Shown here: piece after piece, positions 13,011 through 24,246 of the stretch | How positions within the stretch are numbered: the first letter of the stretch is position 1 | Layout: each line of letters starts with the position of its first letter | Made by a program: the position numbers and the translations under genes | The notes under the pieces: generated by a model | What the model saw: only the letters and a program-made list of their open reading frames with translations | What the model was told of the DNA's origin: nothing | Database searches by the model: none | Source: Cyclospora cayetanensis | Taxonomy: Eukaryota; Apicomplexa; Conoidasida; Eucoccidiorida; Eimeriidae | Assembly (NCBI RefSeq): GCF_002999335.1 | Contig: NW_020312764.1 | Coordinates: forward strand, 97,461-161,460 | Direction: 5' to 3' | Length of the DNA: 64,000 nt

Positions 13011-15018
13011 TCAGCGATGCAGGTGGCAGATTAGCCGCTCACTGGAGATTCCTGGGGGCATGACCCCGTTCTTGAGAGCTGCCTCTAACTTGGCGATCTC
13101 CTCGAGTGAAGAGGCCTGAGCTATCGCTTTCTGGAAGCAAACATGCCCGCAAAAACAAGAAGAGCGTAACAGCGAGTTTGAGGAGTGCGCAACAGGAGTG
13201 ATGCCGGATGTGCAGGCGTCGGTAGAGGGGGGGAGCCATTGAATATGGATCCATCCGGAACGATACCATCACTATCCCAAATAAGATGCCTTCCTGTCTC
13301 TAGAGAGACGAAGAAGGTGTTGCTTTGCGCACTCATATTCATGAAAAAACCATAAAAGCGAAAGAGCACTCTACCATCAGCACACCAACAGACCTTGATG
13401 GCTTCCAGTTGTTGGGGCTTTAAGCCACGGGCTTCTGAGGCGACGGTAGGGGCAGTCGTTACGCCGGTCTGGGGTGGCTGGCGCGGAGTGGCTGAGGTGG
13501 AAAGGGAAATTAGCACCCAAAAAGCACAAACAAAAACCTTGCAGTCCCTTAAATCCTGACAAGCCGGATTTAAAGGAACGTGCCTCTACGGAATCTAGAG
13601 ACATTTAATTCTATTCTTAGAGCTACACTTTGCATTACCAATTTTTTCGATGAGCTGTCTCCCGGCTTCGCCTCCAAACTGCTTATTTGCGCTATCCCGT
13701 TCTTCCTTCCTGACTCTACAGAAGTCAAAGAAGCGGAGATTCGGGAGATGGAAGAGCACGTAGGAACGGTAATACGGGGTCGAGCAGACGGGGTTCTCCG
13801 TTAAAACCAGACGTTCCAGTTTCTTTGCTGAGGACAGACAAATGCAATTCCGATCGGGCGAGTCGGTACAGGGCGGGGAAAAGACAAAAGACGCTGATAA
13901 GAGGAAACACAATGAGTAAAACATGGGAGGCAACTCGAGTTGTTGTTGGATGCATTGAAAACCTGCCCTTGAAAAGAGGCTCTAAATCGGAGAGTCGCTC
14001 AAGCTGCAACACGCATGCCACACATCGCAAAGTACTGATGGATGGAGATAGCGAAAACAAATAGAAAAGCGACCCACCGTACAGCACTTGCCACAGGACC
14101 CCCTCTATATACACACTCAACCTTCTGGAGTCAGCGAGTCCAGGGGCAGGCATGAGCAGGCAGAAAGTTTTAGCGGAGGATCAAGTAATGCAGTGCCACC
14201 GCTATTCAAAGGGAGGGTCACACCCAATGATCGAATACACAATGAAGGGAGCGCCTGGAGGTATTATGCATGCAAAAGGGTCGTCAAACCAGATGGAACG
14301 GGAGTCCGAGAAACAGACTGAATCTGGAGGGCACGCTATCATCTGCAGCTCAAAAAGCTTAGCCGGAATAGCATGCATGTCGGCGATTGGTGCATCTGGC
14401 TGTCTAAAAGGCCCCTCCCTCTGCTCCTGCACTTACTCTGTTGTTGGTCAAGACAAGCGAAACAACGTTGGGGAGGCATTCAAAGAGATCCGATGCAATG
14501 CGTGATACCCGATTGTTGCAAACAATCTGCAGCCCGCAAACCGCACGTCGCGAAGTTCGGACCCTAAATCTTTCACTATTCACACAAAGTCGTGACAGGA
14601 AGTTTCGTGCAGGGGCCAAGTTTCAGCCTCCATGGCGGCTGTACACCTCTCCGCAAGTCGGTTTGTCGAAGACATCGGGTCCTGCTTACCAAAGATGTGA
14701 GTCGATTCAAAGGAGGAAAATTTTGCAGTTTTATAATTTCATTGTCGCTGAGGTCAATACACTCGAAATGGTCCGCGGTGGCTCCCAGGTTCTCGATCAC
14801 GTCAACCTGGCATCCTGAGAAGCCAAAGCACCAAGCCATGAAAACAGCGACTTCCTTGATCCCAGAACGCGCCTGTACACCAGAGACACCCACCTAGAAA
14901 AGCTCTATTTTTCGCAGGAATTGCGGAACGCGAACACACCTCGCAGGCCGAGAGTCCAGTTCTTCGATGGCGATATGTACTGTGGAGATTGGAGAATCAG
15001 ATCCACGGTTAGACGCAT
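13011..15018 (-). CDS. SNRPA1: U2 small nuclear ribonucleoprotein A' (leucine-rich repeat)
   Basis: U2A' binds U2B'' and stem-loop IV of U2 snRNA in the spliceosome. Exons on the minus strand: 15018-14940, 14814-14690, 14526-14437, about 14399-14315, 13827-13639, a sixth exon from about 13489 down to 13394, and 13130-13011. The start MRLTVDLILQSPQY is the family's N-terminus, followed by LGLRG joined to CQVDVIENLGAT. Then come IDLSDNEIIKL, the LRR core LVLTNN, the LRR cap LVLTENPVC with the YRSYVLFHLPNLRFFDF segment, and the C-terminal LKPQQLEAIK joined to KAIAQASSLEEIAKLEAAL and NGVMPPG. Phases agree at all junctions except around exon 4, whose donor is unclear. The intron before exon 4 would be only about 37 nt. 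The U2A' call itself is very secure. Confidence 0.9.
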
Positions 15019-15858
15019 CTTCGACAAGCCCTGCAGACTCTATATGTCCATGTATATGTATTCGTGTGGAAATGCGTATAAACCCGCACGTGAGGATTCG
15101 GACGGCGCGGCTCTTGCTGCCGCTGGGGGCGAACCACCCGACTATTGCACCCCCTCGCGCTGCTGCTCCTGCTCCTGCCGCTGCTGCCAATGCTCTGTAA
15201 TCGCGCGTTTACGGGGTCTGGCACCCCGCTTTCTGTTTTGACGGTGCGTTGGCCACTGCCGTGCCGCTGCGAGCGTGGTGTTGTAGCAGTTGCACGCGTT
15301 GCCGCCGTAGCGGGATGCCAGGACCAAGGCGAGCGACAGAAACTGCAAAGCTCTCCAAACAAAGTTCGAGAGAGATCGAAATGGGCAGAGATGGACCAGG
15401 TGGTCGGGAGGTTCCTCGAAGAGGAGAGGGGGTTACAGGCGGGAGGGCGGGCACGCAGGGGTATGGGGCTCCTGGTACGCTATTTGGTCATTCCTTTCGA
15501 ACTGCCTTTTCTTCATTCAAAAGCAAGCAACGGAATCAACACAAACCCCACCAAACAACGGAGCTCGATCCTGCCGGGGCCGTAGAAGCGGCACGTTGGC
15601 ACACTTTGCTGCCGCATGCACGGGAGGCTCTGTACCTTTTGCATGTGGCTGCTCTACACTACCACCTCCTAGATCCTCTCGCGCCTAAACCCTAACACCC
15701 TTGTAATGCGTTTTTTGAAAATGCTGACGGCTCGTTCAAGCATTTGTTAGCTGTATGTACAGCAGAGGTTTCTGGCGTAGGACGGCGCTGATCCTACGCA
15801 CAATCGGCCCGCGTCAGCCCTCAATATCAGGTACATCGGCGGCCCTCAAAGACGCAGT
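15019..15858. other. Intergenic region with one short telomere-like motif
   Basis: This is the divergent space between U2A' (-) and the large + gene. The only notable word is CCTAAACCCTAA at about 15,685-15,696, roughly two units of the apicomplexan telomere repeat. Large telomere-like arrays, common in some Eimeria genomes, are not present in this window. Small open frames here (15145-15585 and others) have no recognisable motif. Confidence 0.4.
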
Positions 15859-18800
15859 GTGCAGGACGCCGACGACTTCTTTGAAATTCCTGTGTGCGAG
15901 GGGCGTAGAACGTCGGAGACTCAGGCGCAACGAGCGCCCGCTCCCGATTCCCTTACAACGTCCCCCCTGTCAGTGAGGGCCTTTTACGCAGGGGCCTCCT
16001 TAATCGCCTTGCATCCTTCACCGCGGCACAAGGATGAGGGGGCCTTGCGAGGTTCCCCCCTCCACTTCCGAGAATGATGACTTTCTGCAAGAGTTGTCTT
16101 GGTTGCAGGCGCATTCCCGCAGTGTGGCCGCCCTTCAACGAAGCGAGGCCGATGCCCTTCGTTCTCACTGCGTGCGTCTCGGCGCCATGTGCCTCTCGAC
16201 CTCCAAAGTCTCTCCCCTGCTCGTCAGCTCCTGCATCCAGGAAGGCGGAGGCCCCTCCCACCAACCTGTCCACGAGCTGGCGTGCTGTGTTGCTGTGATA
16301 CTGCGAAGGGCGCGGGGAACCTCGCGCGAGGTGTCTGTCGTCTGCAGTGTGTTGCAATATCTCCGGGTGTTTCTGTCCTACTTCCCTCTGGCTGCGATGC
16401 TGCTGCTGACTCCGTCCTCCGCCATTCAAGGGCACGAGAGCGGTGATCTGCCAGAGCCTCCGCACGAGCAGGGAGGCTCACGAGCTCCCCTCAGGGAAGC
16501 CGCTCTCCAATGGGGGGAAAAGCTGCACGAAAGTCTCTTGGGAATCGTGATAGCCGCAGCAGAAGACCTTCTCGAAAGGAACTGCAACGCAGCTAGCGCC
16601 GAGGATTCGCATGAGGACGTGTCTGAATCACCGACGCAGTTACAGCAGCAGCCCAGTCGCCTCTTGCAAAGGACAGGGAAGGAAGCAAGAACAGAGGGGC
16701 CTCCACTGCTCCAGCCTTTTCAGTAAGTCCTCTTTCCTCCTCCTCCCACCGACCACCCCAGATGCCCGCTATGCGTTTTGCGTTCTGCTGGCGTGCCTCG
16801 GCTCCGCGTCGCCATCCCCGCTTCCCTTGGCCTCTTCAGCTTTCTGGCAGTATCCTGAGTCGAGCTCTGCTCGTTTCGCCTCAGAGATGGCTCGCAGAAA
16901 TCCCTCGCTGAAGTTCAAGACTCCTTCCAGCAGCCTCGTCCCCTCAAGCGGCGAGCCCAGGGGGTTGCGCCGCTGGAGACTGTTCCGACGGCGAGGGTTG
17001 GAGGGACGGCTCTCAGCGCGACTAGACAGGAAACAGGAGGCTTCGCAGAATCCGGGTAGGCTGCTCCTCCAGCTTCTCCAACTCACTTTGCAAGATCCAG
17101 GCGTTCCAGAGCTGGAGAGTTCAGAGTCTTCATCATGCGCGCGATCGCGTGCGTTTCAGGAGGGTGTATCGAGACGGGGGCCCCCTCCTGCTTCGCTACG
17201 CAGAGTCGCCTCCAGGAGGCCTCGCCTCTGCGGCTGACCTGCTGCAGCGAGCGGCAGCAGAGGCGCTGCTGCTGCAGCAGCTCTTGCTGCTGCTGCTGCG
17301 AGTGGTGAGGGGCCTCACTGTAGCTCTAGGGAGGCAGGCTGCTGCTGCGGGTTACCACGCCTTGGCGCTCAAAGCTGAGCAGTTGCAGCTGCGGCAGCGC
17401 TGGATCGCTGGGATCTCAGACGACAGCATTCTCACCAGCAAGAGCAAGAGCACCACCAACCCCACAGGAGCCACTGAAAGGGCTGCTGGCATTGCTGTTG
17501 TCGGCTGTGTCTTGAGGGCCCTCGCCACTCGCCTGGATGAGTCGTGGCCTCTTAGAGACCTTTTAAGGCCTCCTTTGAAGGATGTCGCTTCCCCGAGGGG
17601 CCCCCCTTTCGCAGAATCTCCCAAAGCCTTCGCGGATGCACTGAAGGGGTACCTAGGCAAGGCTGCTTTGGGCAGCCATAAGGGAGCACACGGAGAAAGC
17701 CGCATCAAAGACTTCCTGACGATGGAGGCAAGGGGTGGCATGTGCGATCAACGACTCGCCGAGGGAGACTTCGCACACAGCGAGCGCCTCCCTTTCCCTT
17801 ATCGTCTGAGGCTGTGGACTCTAGACCTCGTGTACGCCGTGCGACACTTATGCACGCACTTCTCTCGCGACCATTCGCCCACGAGATCATGTGATTCTTC
17901 AGGGGGCCCCGGGGGGCCCCCCTCGACCAAGCAGGGAGGCCCGCGGGAGCGAGCAGGGCCTCCCCCCGGGGATCGGCTGCGGGGGACTGCTGCGTGGTTG
18001 TTGAGCAGCGAAGCCATGGAGGCCCTAGGGGGGGCCCCCCTCTGGTTGTTCGGGTTGCCGGCGACTTCGGAGTCTGCACTTTTCAAGGAGGAAGCAGCTT
18101 CAAGACGCAGTGATGGTTGGGTAACAGTGGCGGAGGCTCTCCAAGCCGCAGCTGTGCGTGCCTTCGCCGCCGGAGGAGGGCCGTTTCCCCCACCAATGGA
18201 GGATCCCCTTCTAACGCGTGCTTCCGCGGAGAGCGACGGGTCAGCTCTCTATTGGTTCGAGGGCCCCTGTGTGTGGCGTAGAGAACACTTCTTGCTTCCG
18301 TGGTCGGGCTGCTAGCATGTGCATTTGTGATGCTGCGCGCCGGGGTATGTCTTTCTTCAGGGCCTTGTATCCTTTCTATACGCCGCTGCAAAATTGTATT
18401 CGCCTTCTTTGGCACTGCACGGATTCCGCTGGTGCGCACGCCCCGTCAGAGTCGCCTCTTCGAGGCGTCTACGGCCTCCTTCCTCCTGCCGACTGCATTT
18501 CAAACGGTGGTGGTGATGCACTGTGGAGAGGGGGTCCGGAAGCTTTGTCAGCGTCCTTCAGCGAGGACGAGGAAAGTCAGCTTGCCTTCGAGTGCCACAG
18601 GGAACTTTTGCAGCAAGGCGTGGAGCCACCCTTTTCGAGGCTTCTTGGAGCTTCCCTGAGTACCCTAAGGAGCATTTACGGGTCCGAAGAGGACGGAGAG
18701 GCGCCTAGGCCGCTCGATCCACAGCGGAAGGCTCAGAGTTCAGCGAGGCAGGGGCCCTCTGGCCCCCAGCCGCTTGTTGCGCAGCACTTGAAACAGCAGC

Positions 18801-19135
18801 AGCAGCGGCGCCTTCTGCAGCATCACATAGCGGAAGATTGTCTGGATATTCTTTCGCGCGGGTGGGCCCCTTCAGATAGTTTGAGCGGGAGGGCCTCCCT
18901 GCGGAGCAGGGAAGATTCCGGTGGCCCCCTCGCTGTAGGCTACCCTCCTCTAACAGCTAGCTCATTAGGCCCCACGATGCCTTTGCTGGTGTGCTCACTT
19001 GAGCAAATGCTCGCCTCTTGGGGGCGGAATTCGGGGGAAGACGCTAGCCAGGGGGTCCCTCTGCCCCCCGAACTGTGTATATCTGCCCTTTTTGCTGAGG
19101 GTAAATTGCGGGCAGCGGCGGAGCGAGGCAGATGA
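15859..19135 (+). CDS. Large unrecognised protein, Leu/Ala-rich and probably helical
   Basis: I do not recognise this gene. Several long in-frame segments on the + strand look coding: about 15,859-15,974 (DADDFFEIPVCEGRR, with a GTGAGG donor at 15,975), 16,034-16,722 (ending in a GTAAGT donor), about 16,763-17,140, 17,149-18,300 and about 18,360-19,135. The product would exceed 1,000 aa. It is rich in leucine, alanine and arginine, has several amphipathic-looking stretches such as LLLQQLLLLLLRVVRGLTVA, and has no clear signal peptide. The last intron (about 18,300-18,359) joins in phase (HFLLPW to ALYPFYTPLQNC), but the junctions around 16.72 kb and 17.14 kb could not be made consistent. A helical scaffold or tethering-complex subunit is possible. 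No family is claimed. Confidence 0.55.
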
Positions 19136-19626
19136 GCGACCAGAATGCTGCTGCAAGCGTGGCTCGCAGCGGAATGGCCCCTGCCCTCTCTCTAACGCTC
19201 ATACATTCATTTTTTTGTGCGACATTTTTGGAGGCGCTGTGCGTTCCACACAGCCCCAAACTATTTCAACTACACTCCGAAGAGCTCACACGTAGGAGGG
19301 TCGACTAGAAGGCGCGAACGTGGAAAGACGCCTCAAAAGGCAGCGCGAGGTCATTAACATCTGAAACCCTTGGGCTATGCCAAAGGACCCTTCTCCCCCT
19401 GCCAGCTGAGTGCTCGTGGGGTTTAAACGAACAAAAGCGGCTAAACTGCCGCAAAAAGCCGATTTCTGCATTTGTTGCAGCGTCTGGCGGGTAGTGCTTC
19501 AAGACAAATGACAGGTAGAGACTCGCGCACCCCCCCAGTGTCTACTCTGGAGCGTGCTGCGCCTTTCTTCCGTTGCATCTCCAGCTCTTTCTTCCCTCGG
19601 GCCCTCCGCACCCCTTGCGTGTTTGC

Positions 19627-20876
19627 CTAGTCTGTATTATTGGGTGCGTTTTCTATCTCGATCGCATCTTGCTCTGCCTTCTGCTTTTTTTGCTGAGGCC
19701 CCTTGTCTGCGACACCCGTCGACCCGTAGCCGCAACTGCCGCGGGAGGTCTCGTCGAGCGAATCGACTAGCTGCAAACACCCCGCATAGTCCCTTTCCCC
19801 ATCTTACAATTATCCAATGAAATACAACCGCCGCTCGAAATATACGCGCTAGCCTCTACCCGCACGGGCTGTTAGACGAGAGGTGCTTTGGCAGGATTCA
19901 CATGTGTGGTCTCCCTGTTTCTTCACTTGCCCGTGCGCCATCTATTCCGAAAACCCCTGCTAGTGGGGAACAGGTACAGTCCTCCAATTTTAGCCAAGAC
20001 CATATTGTTACGAGCTCAGCCCTGAGGCTGTACACGTCTAAATAGGGGAATCAGCAACCTACAGATTCTTGGCACTGCATGCGACTCTCACCTGCAAACT
20101 AAAACCTTCGCCATTAAAAGCGACCGCTTGAAAGTATCTGTCGCCTGGCTTCACAGTGAAGGTCTCCGACTTAACATTATCGACGGCGGCCATCAGCTCT
20201 CCCCGATACCCCGCGTCTATCAAACCAACTGCACAGTATACCCGAGCAAACACACCCTTGGTTTCAGCATTGTGAAGGGAATGACACCCATACCGGAAGA
20301 CACGAATAGCAACGACACAGAAGCTACACGAGCTCCTCTTAGCATTCATATGTACAAGAGAAGAGCACAAATGAAAAGGCCCTCTCAAGCCGCGTGGACA
20401 TCACAAGCAGTCTTCTTAACTCGTGGTTGAAGCATCCATCTCAACCCCCAAGGTGCCTCTCTCTAGGAGTCGTAACCGAACCATACACAGGATTACTATA
20501 ATTCTAGCGAAATTCCACCTGGGTTCTGTATCTTGGAGCGTGCAGTCAGCACTTCCCAGGCGTCGGCTAGATGCACATTTTGCAACATTATGGAATAGTG
20601 GCAGTTGGCTCAGTATAGCATACCTGAGTTAGCGAGTCGAAGCGGCGTTTTCGAAATGGAGCTTCTTGGCAGAACGAGCCATGAAACAGCCCTTCCTTGC
20701 TCATTTCTCATGGAAGCAGCAAAACCCAGCTTTAAGAACTTAGTTTCGCCTGGGGCGATCGATGTTTGCTCCACGATGAAGAGATCGAGGCCTGAATCGC
20801 CATCATGGAAGGTACCATGGCCTGCGTACAAGGCTTTTGCCTCTTCTCTCAGTGGGAGTATCTGCAGAGTTGGCAT
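19627..20876 (-). CDS. DUT: dUTPase (deoxyuridine 5'-triphosphate nucleotidohydrolase), three exons
   Basis: dUTPase hydrolyses dUTP to dUMP and pyrophosphate. This keeps uracil out of DNA and supplies dUMP for thymidylate synthesis. Exons: 20876-20624, 20228-20092 and 19770-19627 (177 aa, all phases consistent). The five motifs of the homotrimeric family are present in order: motif 1 GDSGLDLF, motif 2 PRSSIS, motif 3 VGLIDAGYRGEL (split by intron 1), motif 4 GDRYFQAVAF and motif 5 SRGSCGYGSTG. The last exon follows a strong CAG|GTGAGA donor. Without it the protein would lack motif 5. Its start, MPTLQILPL, is typical. After motif 5 comes a tail of about 30 residues rich in Lys, Gln and acidic residues, longer than the usual end. 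It is more likely nuclear or cytosolic than organellar, because there is no leader. Confidence 0.93.
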
Positions 20877-23016
20877 TGCTACGGTGCGACGAAGAAGTAG
20901 TTCGGGAGCGGTGGTCGAATCGAGGAAGAGAGAAGACGAGAAACGAGAGGTAAGCCAGCGAGTAGAGCTTTCAAATCAGTAAAAACTAATAAATATACAA
21001 AAAGAACGATTGAATAATCAAAAACGCAAGCGAAACTGCTCAATTTTCTCCCGTGCAGACATCCGGGTGCCCGTGGTGGTTGTGGGTGCTAAAAATTGGT
21101 CGTTTCGGGAGGGGGCTTAGGGTTTGACATTTGTTGCACTCAAAGGGGGTTACCTTCCTCCTTTCCTTTTCGTTATCTGGACGCAAGCACGGCAAGGGGC
21201 TTCTACGGAAAAGCCCATTCTTATTGTGAAGGAGTCGATAACCAACCCTCCCAATGTAACGAATGCAAGGTGTGTGCACACGCGTACCCATTAACCCACC
21301 CACCCATATATATACACAGTCGTGGCGCTGTCCCTCCATTCAAGCGATCTTCTCACGTAAATAATGAATGAATAACTACGAAATGCGTTTCGTTTGCCGC
21401 TTGAGATCTTAGGCCGCTGCGGTCTTGATCCTTATTCCTTAACGTGTTTCGCCAAGGCAGATAAAAAGTATATTTTCACCCATTTTGCGACTTGGTTGCT
21501 GTTTGGAACACACAATCGGTTTTCACGGATAATCTCCTGCCTATGAGGTGTGGGACAGGACAATTCACAGTATGCGTATAGAAGCATTAAAAAAAATTTA
21601 TGCTTTTAAGCGGGCCGAAAGCTAGAAGTAAGCACATTTTACTGCATAATTAGAGTATTCAACAGTTTTGCCTACAGATGACAAAATCGGCTCGACTGTT
21701 CGTATTTTCTACCTTTCGCAGAACACAGCACGCTAGAGCAGGACTGTAGGAACTTGCCTGTGCGAGAAGCTGCTATCTGCAAACTCGTGCTAATGTTCGT
21801 AAAATTCAGAGCGTCCAGCAGTGCGTAGGCTCGTTGCACAGGACGCTTCCTTCATAAGGACACTCTATGGGCTCGGGGAAGAAAGCTCCATTGTAACGCT
21901 TTATAAATGATCGCCACAGGGAGACGCTCAAGTCCAGATTCAGGGCGAACCTTAGAGGGAGTTATAGAGTGCTTTTTCACAAAAGCTCTCAACTTGTCCT
22001 TCCCGCGTCACTCAGAGCTCCCGCATGGGAGATGGACACATAGGAAGCGCGTATCTGCACCCTCTATACACTTGGAACATCCACAGATAGTTGCACATCG
22101 CATCTAGAGTACACACACAAAAAATATTGTCTTCATAGATCGTTCTCAGAGTACTCTGCAATACGTAAGATATATAAGAAGACAAGCCAACTAGTCAGGT
22201 TGTTAATAATTTCTACTAAAATACATCTATTGTAGTAGGAAGTGTGAAAGTACATCTTCGTTCGCCACATCTCTTCAGGCAGGAGGGGGGCATTTTAAAA
22301 CTTTCGCTCAAATATCGTATATGGTTTGGCGGTGGAGCGGCCGCCTCTATTAAGCCCTTAGAGCTCTCGCTTTGGCAGCTGCTTCTTCTTCTGGGTGCCG
22401 AAGTCCTCGCAGCGGATGCTCCGTGTTTCTGTTCTATACAAACGTTGCTGTACTGAAGAGGGTCCTATGGTAGAGATGGAACTGCGCAACGCTGAGGTAA
22501 TGGCTTCGGCCCCTCCCCTGTCTGTCGCGCTTCCGTTGCGCCCTCTGTGTTCAGTCATGGCGCAGGATTTCCAACGAGATGCTTTGTAGCCGCAAGTCGG
22601 CATGGTTAAGTCAGGAAAGCATATAAAAGTTTGTTACAGGGAGGGGGAACCGGGGGTTGACATAAAGGGCCTAGGCGACGGTTTCCGCCTTATCGTGGGA
22701 ACGTTGATACCAGAAGCTCGTCTATAGGCGCTGTAAGCCCCCACACTTAAAGAAGCACTGCAGTGCCTCTCGCTAAGGAAACATGTGGATGCATGTATAC
22801 ACAGGAAGGAGGAACTTCTATAGGCCCCGGAGAAGCAGGCCATTAACCAATCCGCTGCTGAGGCTACACGAAGATGAAGACACGAAAAAAATTCCGCCCC
22901 ATGCGGCTCTAATGTTTGTTTTCCTTCATGAAAACGCCAGAGACAATGCAAGATAAGGTTGAGGAGCGGAAGAGACGAAAAACAAGAGGGTGGGTTTGCA
23001 AAAAGGCAGAAAAGAA
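20877..23016. other. AT-rich intergenic region, no gene seen
   Basis: This is upstream sequence of the dUTPase gene and downstream sequence of the EF-hand gene. Composition is AT-rich from about 20.95 to 22.3 kb. Only short frames without motifs are present (22244-22456, 22395-22589 and others). No RNA gene was identified by eye. Confidence 0.5.
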
Positions 23017-24246
23017 TTAGGATGCATTGATCTTGGCGATGCCAGCTGGGCCCTTCAGCAGCCTGAACGATAGCACCGCAAAACAACGCAGAAGCGCACG
23101 TACTAATAGCCTAAAGGGCCCTTCAAACGACACCCAAAGCACTGCACTGCAATTCCCTCCTTCTATCTCTGCTTCTTCCGTTCTTTCCCGATCCTTACCG
23201 TTTGGCTAACAACGCATAGTCTGCCTGCTTTGCCGATCCGAGAGCAGCAATGAGCATGAGCTCATCAACTTCTGTTTTGGGGAGCGGCTCCCCTCTTTTC
23301 GTAAGGATGTCGTGAAGCTGCGTCAAGGTAAGTTTTCCGCTGTGCGAGGGGTCAAAGACGTTGAAGGCATTGATGAGCACCGTCTCAGTGACTGGCTTCT
23401 GGTAGTTGTCGCTAAAAGTTTTCACGAATTCCGAGAAAGAGACACGTTCCCCTAAGCAGCGGCGCAAACAAAGTTGGGGAACAGTGCATGTGGGAGGGAC
23501 ATAATACTCTCTCAATCACAGCCTTTGATTCCTCGGCTCCATTTACCTACGCCTCCGCTCCGTATCGACTAGTAGCCGCAGCTCCAGTTACATAAGTGGA
23601 GGCGCATAGCTCTCAAGTGCCCGCACAGAACCCTTATACACTAAGTGTTCATAAAATCTCCGTGCGCTCCTAACCTGCTGGCACCGGTGCGGCCTTCTTT
23701 GTAGCGGCCACAGTTGGCGCTGTCTTCTTAGCCGCCGCTTGATCTTCTTTTGCGGCCGTTGCCGCCTTCTTGCTCTCCTCAGCAACAGCCACTGCAGACG
23801 CAACATGCCGCAAGTCATTAAAAGAGGAGGAGACACATCCACGCCTCATGAATTCACACGCTACCACCGTGATTGCGGTATTCAATGCCTGTTGTCTGTC
23901 CGCCTAATCTATAAAATAGAAAGAGGTCAGCGATTATGTGGACGTACGCGCGAAAATTTTTGTGAGATTTGCGTTGGAAGTAGTCTGCCCTAGGGCTCTA
24001 AACAATGTGAAGAACTGAAGGGGCAAGGAAAAGCAAAAAGCCACCGATATGTCTGTCACATGGTACGGAAGCGACACGGGAAAAGTGAAGGTAAATGCCG
24101 GCAAACGACGATCGCCACAGAGACGCATCGTCCCTTCCAGCAAAAGAAGCCCAAATGCGATAAAAGACAAAAGAGCGCCACAGATGCATACCTGAGCTTT
24201 ATCGATCATTCCATCCTTGTCTTCGTCGAGCAGTTTGAATGTATCG
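23017..24246 (-). CDS. Calmodulin / myosin-light-chain-like EF-hand protein, 5' end missing
   Basis: Exons: 24246-24192, 24014-23948, 23791-23675, 23451-23199 and 23062-23017, phases consistent. A first exon ending in phase 2 is still needed upstream and was not found. EF-hand 1 has the loop DEDKDGMIDKAQ, followed by FFTLFRALGQTTSNANL, the calmodulin-like exiting helix. A linker of about 40 residues, rich in Ala and Lys, then replaces the loop of EF-hand 2, and only its end survives (RVSFSEFV). EF-hand 3 has loop DPSHSGKLTLTQ, and EF-hand 4 is degenerate. The end LLAKRLLKGPAGIAKINAS is encoded by a tiny last exon. Both visible loops have Gln in place of Glu at position 12, which suggests weak Ca2+ binding. 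That points to a myosin light chain or calmodulin-like scaffold rather than to calmodulin itself. Confidence 0.8.
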
